The position numbers were made by a program, and so were the translations under genes. A DNA stretch of 36,999 nucleotides. It comes from Lachnospiraceae bacterium. GTDB lineage: Bacteria; Bacillota; Clostridia; Lachnospirales; Lachnospiraceae. The stretch spans positions 1 to 36,999 of the forward strand of contig JAJQBS010000017.1 of assembly GCA_021203145.1 (NCBI GenBank), given 5' to 3'. The notes under the pieces were generated by a model. That model was not told the origin of the DNA and ran no database searches. It was given only the letters and a program-made list of their open reading frames with translations. Shown here in pieces: positions 16,332 through 23,528 of this stretch; the stretch's first letter is position 1, and the number at the start of each line of letters is the position of its first letter.

Positions 16332-17812
16332 TCAGGCTCCAGCTCCCAGCCTGCGGATCACTTCCATACACATCCTCCCATTGTGGTACGGGCATTTCCA
16401 CGGCTGGACGATCGGCAGCTCCATCGGCGTGTGATCCGTCCGGACATTCTCAAACCATTCCGAGCCCTCACGCGGATCCACAAACCAGGAGCAGATGTAA
16501 TCCCAGATATTCATCGCCGCTTCGAGATACTTCTCCGCGTCTGCCCCGGATGCGAAAGATTCCTGAGAGGACGGTTTCCCGTCCGCCTGATTCTGCTGCA
16601 GTGCGCGCGTTTTCTTCTCCCATGCGTTCAAAAATCCCACAATCGCCTCCGCCTGAATCCACCAGACACGCTTCGTGTCGTCCACACCATTCTCCGCCTC
16701 ATTTAACACGGAATGATCCACGTACGCGCGGTTGTAAATATTTTCGGCGATTTCTGCCGTAATCGGCGCAATCTGCTGCGTATAAAGCGGATGATCCAGC
16801 TCGGCAAGCCCCCGGTCAAGCAGCCAGGACGTCTCAATATCATGTCCGTAGGAATACAGGTCAATCAGGGAATTCCAGGTGCGGTCAAAAAACACCTCCT
16901 GCCTTCCTTTTACCGGGTTGTATACCTTCTGTGTAAAGAGATCCAGCATAAACTCCAACCGCTTTTCCGTATAGTGGAGACGCCCCTTTCCGCCGGCCGG
17001 CGAATATCCCGTATGCGACGCGGAGATGCCATCCGGCGATGGATGTCCCTCCCCCAGGACGTAGATGCCATCCGGCGAGGAATGTCCTTCCCCAAGGACG
17101 TGGATACCTTCCGGCGAGGAATATCCCTTCCCCGGAGCGTGAATGCCATCCGATGATGGCAGGCCGCGCTGCGGTTGAGGAATCGCTTCGCGATTGGCGG
17201 CGCTGCCATGGCGCATCACCCGGTAAAGCTCCGTGTAGGCCTCAAACACATGCAGCAGCGTATTCATCGTCTTCTCAGCCATCACCCCGTTTTCCGAGAG
17301 CTTTTCATTGGACGCCGGACGGAAATAGCGGTCAAACGCCTCCAGATAGCCGTATTCATCGGTGCATTTTTCTTCGACGACATCCTGCAGGTCAAAAGCG
17401 ATCTGCAGCGCTTCCTGATCCTGCGACGCATCATAATAAGAAGAAAGAGCATAGATCGCAAATGCCTGATTGTACGTATGCTTCGTTTCATCCTTCGGTT
17501 TTCCATCATAGGTCACAGACCAGTACACGCCGCCCTGCTCCCGGTCCAGACAGCAATCCCGCAAAAAGCGGTACGCGTGCTTCGCATTCTCCAGAAGCGC
17601 CTCATCCCTCAAGGTCAGGTACGCATTGGAAAAAACCACAAAATCCGGCTGTTCAGGATACATCCCTTCTCATACTCCGTCTCCAGCTTCAAATCATATC
17701 CCATATAGCCATAGAATCCGCCATACGTTTCATCCTTCAGCCCTGACCAGAACGGAATCAGCCGGTTTTTCAGATGCTCCTCTGCTTCCCTTGCAAATGT
17801 GTATTTGTCCAT
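16332..17812 (-). pseudogene. Cellobiose 2-epimerase (AGE family), broken by a one-base frameshift and carrying a repeat insert
   Basis: The AGE-family epimerase that turns cellobiose into glucosyl-mannose is recognisable from SYGHDIETSWLL, WWIQAEAIVGFLNA and PWKCPYHNGRMCME. The N-terminal 60 residues start at ATG 17812 (AAGGA seven bases upstream) and read to ILWFF; the rest lies in another frame beginning in the same place. One extra base in the six-A run at 17630-17635 would join WFF directly to SNAYLTL. The cause could be a real mutation or a homopolymer sequencing error. A second oddity is an insert of about 70 residues with 13-residue repeats (GIHVLGEGHSSPD type) between two helices after LYRVMRHG, where the family normally has a short link. 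A shorter Gln/Ser-rich insert lies near TRALQQNQ. Confidence 0.8.
17023..17166 (-). repeat. 39-bp in-frame minisatellite inside the epimerase gene
   Basis: Units at 17023-17061, 17062-17100 and 17101-17139 are 39 bases each, with a partial fourth to 17166 and a more degenerate copy before 17023. They share GATRCCWTCCGGCGAKG-like and TCCCCaAGGACG-like blocks. The length is a multiple of three, so the frame is kept and 13-residue Gly/Ser/Pro units result. Similar in-frame arrays occur in other genes of this window. Confidence 0.88.
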
Positions 17813-17852
17813 TTCTTATTCCTTCGCACTCCTGCGCCGCGATGCAGCCGGA

Positions 17853-18416
17853 TCAATAAGTACCGGATGTCCTGTAGTCTGCAAAGCTTCCCCAATTACG
17901 GTCTTTTTCTGTCATGATCAATTCCATCCCTTCCGGTATCGGCCACGCCACACCGATCTCCGGGTCATCATAGCGCAGGCCGCCCTCGTCGTCCGGGTGA
18001 TAGAAATCCGTACACTTGTAAGCAAACTCTGCAAAATCAGAGAGTACAAGAAATCCATGCGCGAAGCTCTTCGGGATGAAAAACTGCTTTTTATTCTCCG
18101 CAGACAGCTCCACCCCGAACCATTTCCCGAAAGTCGGGGATCCCCCGCGAAGATCGACCGCCACGTCAAATACCGTACCCGACACCACACGTACCAGCTT
18201 GTCCTGCGGAAACTGCTTCTGGAAATGCAGGCCGCGCAATACACCCTTTTTGGAAGCGGACTGATTGTCCTGGACAAATGTCTGATCAATGCCGGCTGCC
18301 GCAAAATCATTGTAGTTGTACGTCTCCATAAAGTAGCCTCTGACGTCCCCGAAAACGGTCGGCGTGATCACCTTCAGGCCTTCGATTTCACATGTTTCTA
18401 CTGTTATTTTTCCCAT
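17853..18416 (-). CDS. rfbC: dTDP-4-dehydrorhamnose 3,5-epimerase
   Basis: The 187-residue cupin-type epimerase catalyses the third step of dTDP-L-rhamnose synthesis. Hallmarks are DVRGYFMETYN near 24-34, QDNQSASKKGVLRGLHFQ near 48-65 with the catalytic His, VVSGTVFDVAVDLRGGSPTFGKW, and PKSFAHGFLVLSD. Length is normal. The ATG at 18416 lacks a strong ribosome site (GATGGG upstream). rfbB is 4 kb away on the same strand, separated by the split membrane protein and an AAA/PD-(D/E)XK gene; rfbA and rfbD are not in the window. The epimerase-like AGE gene follows 40 bases on. Confidence 0.94.
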   Translation of the reverse strand: MGKITVETCEIEGLKVITPTVFGDVRGYFMETYNYNDFAAAGIDQTFVQDNQSASKKGVLRGLHFQKQFPQDKLVRVVSGTVFDVAVDLRGGSPTFGKWFGVELSAENKKQFFIPKSFAHGFLVLSDFAEFAYKCTDFYHPDDEGGLRYDDPEIGVAWPIPEGMELIMTEKDRNWGSFADYRTSGTY

Positions 18417-18521
18417 TCTGGTATCCCATCTTTCTAAAAATTAATTATGTACAGTTTATCACAGGAAGATATCTTCCGCAAGTGATGTAAAACTGTTCCC
18501 ACAGGATTTATGCAAAAACTC

Positions 18522-18689
18522 GTTACTGTTCACACCCATGCCACGCACTCGCTGCGTGGCATGGGCGAAAACCTAAAGCATTCGGGCGTCCGGCCCATCG
18601 CGAAGCGATTTTAAATGGCCGGATGCCGTTACAGGTCACACCTGTAGAGGTAGAAATATCGTAAATTTGGCCAGGGTGTGACCTGTAAC
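18522..18689. repeat. Block of structured inverted repeats with a recurring GTTAC...TCACACC motif
   Basis: Three dyads follow one another. CCCATGCCACGCA (18535-18547) pairs with its complement at 18553-18565 across five bases. CCGGCC and GGCCGG enclose a small ATCGC-GAA-GCGAT hairpin around 18593-18622. GTTACAGGTCACACC (18628-18642) is inverted exactly at 18675-18689. A near copy, GTTACTGTTCACACC, starts the block at 18522-18536. No frame is open across it. This looks like a dispersed REP-type element; whether it recurs elsewhere in the genome cannot be seen here. Confidence 0.75.
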
Positions 18690-18695
18690 AAAAAC

Positions 18696-19478
18696 TCATT
18701 CCCCGTCTGCCTCTATATCAAAATAAACAGTATATCCCCCGGCGGCATCCACTTTCTCGAAATCATATTCGGCAAGTGCGTCATCCATTTCCAACGATGA
18801 AGGCAGTACAAGATACTCGCATTCCGCCTTCCGGACCAGTTTTGCCAGCTTTTTCACACTGGGTTCTGAACTGTTTATCTCCTGATAAAGCTTTGTTTCC
18901 GAAACATCTCCTTTTACCATGTTTCTTCCATATGCCAGACGGATACCGGCATCATACTGGCGGATATAAACAGACAGATACGCTGTGACAGCAGCCTTGG
19001 GGCTTTCGATTTCCTGCTTTTCGGCGTGAGCCGAAATGACTTCAGAGACATAGATGGCTTCTGTCGGTATCTTGAAATAATTCATGCGGGCGCTAAAATA
19101 GTTTTCCGTAAAAATAAACTGTCCACTGCAGATAATTGCAGCTGCAGCGGCAATTGCAGTCAGTGCCTGAACGGTTTTCCGTGAAAAACAGTCAGTCAGC
19201 CGCACGCCGGCATACGCTAAAGTAATCGGAATTGTAAGCAGCCAGAACATCCGCCAGTATACGAGGCCGCCAATCATTTTCATGATCGCATATGCTGTAA
19301 GCGGGCAGAATGTAACAGCCAGAAACAAGAGATTCGGCCAAAGCAATGAGGGTCTTTCTTTTTTTGCGCCCGGATAAAAGGCAATAAGCACAAGGCATAA
19401 AAAGAACAGCAGCGGGTAGAGGCTGTCCGCAAAATAGCTTTTAAAATATTCCAGTGTTTCTGCAAACAGAGACTGCAT
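18696..19478 (-). CDS. Membrane protein, C-terminal part of a split DUF6077-like protein
   Basis: This 260-residue product has about four hydrophobic segments in its first 130 residues (YPLLFFLCLVLIAFY, LLFLAVTFCPLTAYAIM, MFWLLTIPITLAYAGV, ALTAIAAAAAIICSG) and a soluble C-terminal part. It starts at ATG 19478 with AGGAGG six bases upstream, yet it lies in the same frame as the upstream membrane protein, separated by a TAA and a TGA. In related clostridial proteins, as I recall the DUF6077 family, both parts are one chain of over 550 residues. So this is either a true split into two translated parts or a decayed gene. Confidence 0.65.
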   Translation of the reverse strand: MQSLFAETLEYFKSYFADSLYPLLFFLCLVLIAFYPGAKKERPSLLWPNLLFLAVTFCPLTAYAIMKMIGGLVYWRMFWLLTIPITLAYAGVRLTDCFSRKTVQALTAIAAAAAIICSGQFIFTENYFSARMNYFKIPTEAIYVSEVISAHAEKQEIESPKAAVTAYLSVYIRQYDAGIRLAYGRNMVKGDVSETKLYQEINSSEPSVKKLAKLVRKAECEYLVLPSSLEMDDALAEYDFEKVDAAGGYTVYFDIEADGE

Positions 19479-19571
19479 ATAAATCCTCCTGCTGCCTGAC
19501 CATACAGGCATAAAACATCCCGATATCCGGCTTTGTGTCCCCGACCGGTTCTTTCACCACAATGCGTTATG

Positions 19572-20621
19572 TTATGATATGATCAGATACACGACCCCGC
19601 AGAGGAACGCACTTCCACAGGAGAGCAATGCACAGGAAAGATGGCTCCATTTTCTTTTTTCGATCCCATACACCAGTGTGTAGGCTGCAACCGAGATGAC
19701 AGACAGCACAACTCCCATCGATGAAAACATGCATGTGGCGGTCACTGCGCAAAAAAGGGACAGCCAGGCATAAAGGCCATCATCTGCCATCATGGCAAGT
19801 CTGCACAGATAAAACAGCGCGGGTATGGAGATACCTGCAACCAGCGCTTTTCCCTGCCAGCCTCGTATGAAAAGGAATGTCCCGGACGAATAAATGGAAA
19901 AACCGGAAAAACTCAGGAGCAATATAACCAGCAAAAGGAAAAAATCCTGTCTGCGGCAGTCATCCGGGAACAGTTCACGGGCAATCAGTGTATAAATCAG
20001 ATATGCAAATAGCACAATCAGCCCTGGCAGCAGAAAATGAGCAATCAGAGTCGGATGAAGCCCTCCTGATAATACAGAAAGCGCGGCCAGATACAGCGGC
20101 CACGCAGAGAGTGCGTATCGCCCCGGCAATTTATTATAAAGGTTCCCCGTATAGGGGTTATACTCCATCAACGTATCTGTTTCCACTGCTGTAACGGCAG
20201 TCGCGACATAATAAGCATCATCATCGTCTATGTGCTGATTCAGAGTAACATACGCAGCCTGTAGGAAAATACACACGACAGCAACTGCGAGCATTGGCGT
20301 AAAGCGTGATTTTATTCTCTGTTTCAGGTGGCGCCCCGTCTTTTGGCGGCACAGCGGCAGAGCGCATTTTACAAATGAAAAGACCGTCATAATCAGTATG
20401 AGTGCCGCCCATAAACTGCAAAGCTGCCTGAGTGTACCTTTCAAAAATACCATTGGAACAGCCAGAATTTCAAAAACAGCAAGATTGAAGATGACTCCAT
20501 AAAAAAACGCCTGAAAAAGACTGCCGGTATACGTTTTTTGTCTCTCTGCCAGGAATAGCCCGTTTAGGAAAGGCAGGATGACCAGCCACAGGCAAAACAG
20601 CATTATTTTTAAAATAGCCAT
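19572..20621 (-). CDS. Polytopic membrane protein, N-terminal part (DUF6077-like)
   Basis: The 349-residue protein has about nine hydrophobic segments and an extracytoplasmic loop with HIDDDDAYYVATAVTAVETDT followed by NPYTG and LPGRYALSAWP, near residues 130-175. That loop resembles DUF6077 proteins and, more loosely, GT-C type glycosyltransferases of the ArnT/PMT kind. Function is unknown; a surface-glycan role is inferred from the flanking rml genes. It ends at VVYLIIS with a TAA; the matching C-terminal part continues in the same frame after a further TGA. The start at 20621 lies 12 bases after the stop of the AAA/PD-(D/E)XK gene, so the two are likely co-transcribed. Confidence 0.7.
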   Translation of the reverse strand: MAILKIMLFCLWLVILPFLNGLFLAERQKTYTGSLFQAFFYGVIFNLAVFEILAVPMVFLKGTLRQLCSLWAALILIMTVFSFVKCALPLCRQKTGRHLKQRIKSRFTPMLAVAVVCIFLQAAYVTLNQHIDDDDAYYVATAVTAVETDTLMEYNPYTGNLYNKLPGRYALSAWPLYLAALSVLSGGLHPTLIAHFLLPGLIVLFAYLIYTLIARELFPDDCRRQDFFLLLVILLLSFSGFSIYSSGTFLFIRGWQGKALVAGISIPALFYLCRLAMMADDGLYAWLSLFCAVTATCMFSSMGVVLSVISVAAYTLVYGIEKRKWSHLSCALLSCGSAFLCGVVYLIIS

Positions 20622-20633
20622 TGCAGAAGCTCC

Positions 20634-22226
20634 CTACATCCTCTCAATCACGCAACTGTGCTTTTTTCTTCTTTTTCCTTTTGCGTCCTTATCGTAATTA
20701 ATTCCGACCAAAAGGAGATTGCCGGAATAGCCTTTCAGCGCACCAGCGTAGCGATTGTCATGAATCTGTTTGATTGCCGTATCGGCATCCTTATCATATT
20801 TCAGTTCAATGATCATCGCCGGCCTGTCCGTGTCGGGAAGCGGAATGAAGGAATAGTCTGCAAAGCCTTTTCCAGTTGGTAATTCCCGGATAATTGTATA
20901 GTAATTTTTTGCCGTGTAATACGCAATATAGATCGCACAGACAAGAGAATTCTCATCATGATAAGTCAGTGCAGAGGAACATTCCTCATGTACCAGTTCC
21001 AGTGAATCCGCTACCGTCTCACACTCTCCGCGAATCGTGGCGTCCAGCAGCCTGTCCGCCTGATCAATCGTGCGTGCAACCGGCTCCCATTTTCCGCCCT
21101 TTACAGATGACCGAAATATTTCGGCGACTTCGCGGTTCGGAATATATACTTTCCCTTCGGACTGGTTATAGGCCAGATATCCCAGATGAATCAGCAGCGT
21201 GAGGACATCGTCTTTATTGTTAAAAGATGTAATGTCATTCTGAAACGTGCCAGTGTCTACAGCAACCCGCTGTTCGCCCAACATCCATATCACGGCATCC
21301 TTCAGACCATCCAGGTTTATGCCGATGTATTTTTTCAGGCCCTCAAAGGATTCCGTCTTCGTCCAGTAATTCCGGATTTCCTCGTTCTGTATCGCATTCA
21401 TTACAAAATTTGGGCTATACACATGCCTGATTTTGCTGAAAGAATAACCATCGTACCAGGTACGCATTTCGGAAAAATCCATATGATATTCTTTGCACAG
21501 CGCCCGGACTTCTGATTCCGTAAAACCCACGTATTCCGCGAGCTTTGCCGGGCTTTCCATCGTGAATTCCTTAAAGTCGGACACAGCAGATTCTGTTCCA
21601 TATTTTTTTACCGGAAGAATGCCCGTCATATAAGCAGCGGCTATCACCTTTGTCGTGATGTCCTTATTCTTAAAAAGACTTCTGAGAAACAGGATATAAT
21701 CTCTTTGCAGATCTGTATCGTCCTTGAACTCGCGGAACAGCGCGTCCCACTCATCAATGACAAACACAAACTTCGCGTTTCCTCCTGTCACGATCTTATA
21801 AAGCGCGTCCGCAAGGCTGTCCTCTTCCATCCCCAGGCAGTCCGGGAAGGCCTGCCGAAGATCTTCCAGAAGAGCATTTTGCATTTTCATCAAAATGTTT
21901 GTCCCACATTCGCCGGATTTCGTAATAAATCCGGTCACATCGAATGAAAGAACGTTATATTGATTCAGGTATGTCAGAAAGCTGTCTGAATCTGCAACCT
22001 TCAAGTCTTCAAAGAGGAAACGGGAATCACAGCTTTTGTCATAATAAGCGCACAGCATATCGGCAGCGAAGGTCTTGCCAAACCGTCTGGGCCTGCTAAA
22101 GCAAACCAGAGGCTTTGGTTTTCCAATCAGACCGTTCATATAGGTGATAAGACCAGATTTGTCGACATAGATGTCTCTTCGAATTTCTTCAAATCTATCA
22201 TTTCCGGGATTCAGATACTTTCCCAT
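20634..22226 (-). CDS. AAA-ATPase-like / PD-(D/E)XK nuclease family protein (copy 2)
   Basis: The 530-residue protein is a clear but diverged paralogue of the gene at 134-1735. YVDKSG lies near residues 20-25, Walker A-like PRRFGKT near 46-52 and Walker B-like FVIDEWD near 155-161. C-terminal nuclease residues are Asp near 457 and ELKYDK near 474. The ATG at 22226 has AAGGGG eight bases upstream; a GTG three codons earlier overlaps that ribosome site and was set aside. It has its own promoter and sits between rfbB and the split membrane protein, breaking up the rml genes. This placement suggests it arrived separately. Its biochemical role is unproven; nucleic-acid cleavage or a defence function is an inference from the fold. 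Confidence 0.87.
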   Translation of the reverse strand: MGKYLNPGNDRFEEIRRDIYVDKSGLITYMNGLIGKPKPLVCFSRPRRFGKTFAADMLCAYYDKSCDSRFLFEDLKVADSDSFLTYLNQYNVLSFDVTGFITKSGECGTNILMKMQNALLEDLRQAFPDCLGMEEDSLADALYKIVTGGNAKFVFVIDEWDALFREFKDDTDLQRDYILFLRSLFKNKDITTKVIAAAYMTGILPVKKYGTESAVSDFKEFTMESPAKLAEYVGFTESEVRALCKEYHMDFSEMRTWYDGYSFSKIRHVYSPNFVMNAIQNEEIRNYWTKTESFEGLKKYIGINLDGLKDAVIWMLGEQRVAVDTGTFQNDITSFNNKDDVLTLLIHLGYLAYNQSEGKVYIPNREVAEIFRSSVKGGKWEPVARTIDQADRLLDATIRGECETVADSLELVHEECSSALTYHDENSLVCAIYIAYYTAKNYYTIIRELPTGKGFADYSFIPLPDTDRPAMIIELKYDKDADTAIKQIHDNRYAGALKGYSGNLLLVGINYDKDAKGKRRKKHSCVIERM

Positions 22227-22263
22227 TCGCCGCACCCCTTCACGCTGTCTTATCCTGGCATTT

Positions 22264-22277
22264 TACCTGGCCAGGTA
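22264..22277. promoter_or_regulatory. 14-bp palindrome, operator candidate of AAA/PD-(D/E)XK copy 2
   Basis: TACCTGGCCAGGTA is a perfect palindrome placed about 10-20 bases after the predicted transcription start of copy 2. Its left part extends to TTTTACCTGGCCA, the motif also found upstream of copy 1. Confidence 0.45.
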
Positions 22278-22290
22278 CGTTCATCGGCAC

Positions 22291-22318
22291 ACTATATCAC
22301 TCTTTCATGTATTGTCAC
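22291..22318 (-). promoter_or_regulatory. Promoter of AAA/PD-(D/E)XK copy 2
   Basis: On the minus strand GTGACA (22313-22318) and TATAGT (22291-22296) are 16 bases apart; each matches five of six consensus bases. Transcription would start near 22284, about 58 bases before the ATG. Confidence 0.6.
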
Positions 22319-22373
22319 GCCGAATTGCTTTTCATGTGATAAAACGGTGGAAATCAATACACCCGGCGTCAGA

Positions 22374-23456
22374 TTATTTATCGCGGTACATCTCGTCATA
22401 ATATTTCTGGTAGTCGCCGCTGGTGACATTTGCCATCCAGTCTTCGTGCTCGAAATACCAGCGGATGGTGAGGCGGATGCCGTCCTCGAATTTTGTCTCT
22501 GGCTCCCAGCCGACCTCTGAGCGGATCTTGTCCGGCGCAATCGCGTAGCGGCGGTCATGTCCCTTGCGGTCGGTGACGTAGGTAATCAGGCTTTCATTGA
22601 TATGCGCCTTCCTCGGGTCGTCATCCGGGAGCATTTCCCGCAGGGTGTCCAGAATGATGTGGATGATCTGGATGTTCTGTCGCTCGTTGTGCCCGCCAAT
22701 GTTATAGGTCTCGAAAAGGCGGCCTTTTTCCTGCACCAGGTCGATGCCCTTCGCGTGATCCTCGACATAGAGCCAGTCGCGGACATTTTTGCCGTCGCCG
22801 TATACCGGGAGGGATTTGCCCTGCAGAGCGTTGTTGATGATCAGCGGGATGAGCTTTTCCGGGAACTGGTACGGGCCATAGTTGTTGCTGCAGTTCGTGA
22901 TATTCGCCGGGAAATGGTAGGTATCCATATAGGCCTTCACAAGCATGTCCGAGGACGCCTTGCTCGCGGAGTATGGGCTGTGGGGCGCGTACGGAGTTGT
23001 TTCATAAAAGTATTCACCCTCATTTTCCAGTGAGCCATATACCTCGTCCGTTGAGACATGGAGAAACTTTTTGCCTTCACGGAAAGTACCGTCCGGCAGC
23101 TCCCAGGCAGCCTTCGCCGCATTTAACATCACGAGTGTGCCAAGCACGTTTGTCTTTACGAACACCTCCGGGTCGCGGATGCTCCGGTCCACATGGCTCT
23201 CTGCGGCGAAATGTACGACGCGGTCAATGTCGTTTTCCTCAAAAATCTGATTGATGGCCTCTGTGTCACAGATATCCGCGCGGATAAAGGTATAATTCTC
23301 CCGGTTTTCCACGCCGCGCAGATTTTCCAGGTTTCCCGCGTAGGTCAGCTTGTCCACATTGATGATGCGGATCGTATCCCCATATTTGCGGAACATGTAA
23401 TGAATGTAATTGGAGCCGATAAACCCGGCGCCCCCTGTCACAAGATAGGTTCTCAT
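22374..23456 (-). CDS. rfbB: dTDP-glucose 4,6-dehydratase
   Basis: The 360-residue short-chain dehydrogenase-type enzyme performs the second step of dTDP-L-rhamnose synthesis. NAD binding is shown by TGGAGFIGSNYIHYM near 7-21. The catalytic STDEVYG stretch and the YxxxK motif in SPYSASKASSD lie in the middle, and the family signature NNYGPYQFPEKLIPL follows. Length is normal. The ATG at 23456 has GGAGG five to six bases upstream. It follows the membrane-anchored deacetylase gene by 72 bases on the same strand, so it may share the promoter at 26069-26097. Confidence 0.95.
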   Translation of the reverse strand: MRTYLVTGGAGFIGSNYIHYMFRKYGDTIRIINVDKLTYAGNLENLRGVENRENYTFIRADICDTEAINQIFEENDIDRVVHFAAESHVDRSIRDPEVFVKTNVLGTLVMLNAAKAAWELPDGTFREGKKFLHVSTDEVYGSLENEGEYFYETTPYAPHSPYSASKASSDMLVKAYMDTYHFPANITNCSNNYGPYQFPEKLIPLIINNALQGKSLPVYGDGKNVRDWLYVEDHAKGIDLVQEKGRLFETYNIGGHNERQNIQIIHIILDTLREMLPDDDPRKAHINESLITYVTDRKGHDRRYAIAPDKIRSEVGWEPETKFEDGIRLTIRWYFEHEDWMANVTSGDYQKYYDEMYRDK

Positions 23457-23528
23457 AATTTTCCTCCGATGCTTTTTATTCTGTGAATATAGTAAGGGCC
23501 TGTCACCCCGTTCGATGTTGTTGCCATC

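Noticed and set aside
17630..17635. Programmed frameshifting at the six-base run in the epimerase gene
   Set aside because: Transcriptional slippage usually needs longer runs, and no stimulatory structure is evident; mutation or read error is more likely.
19512..19571. Stop-codon readthrough or selenocysteine joining the two membrane-protein halves
   Set aside because: Both a TAA and a TGA interrupt the frame, which a single recoding event would not explain, and no hairpin of that kind is visible.
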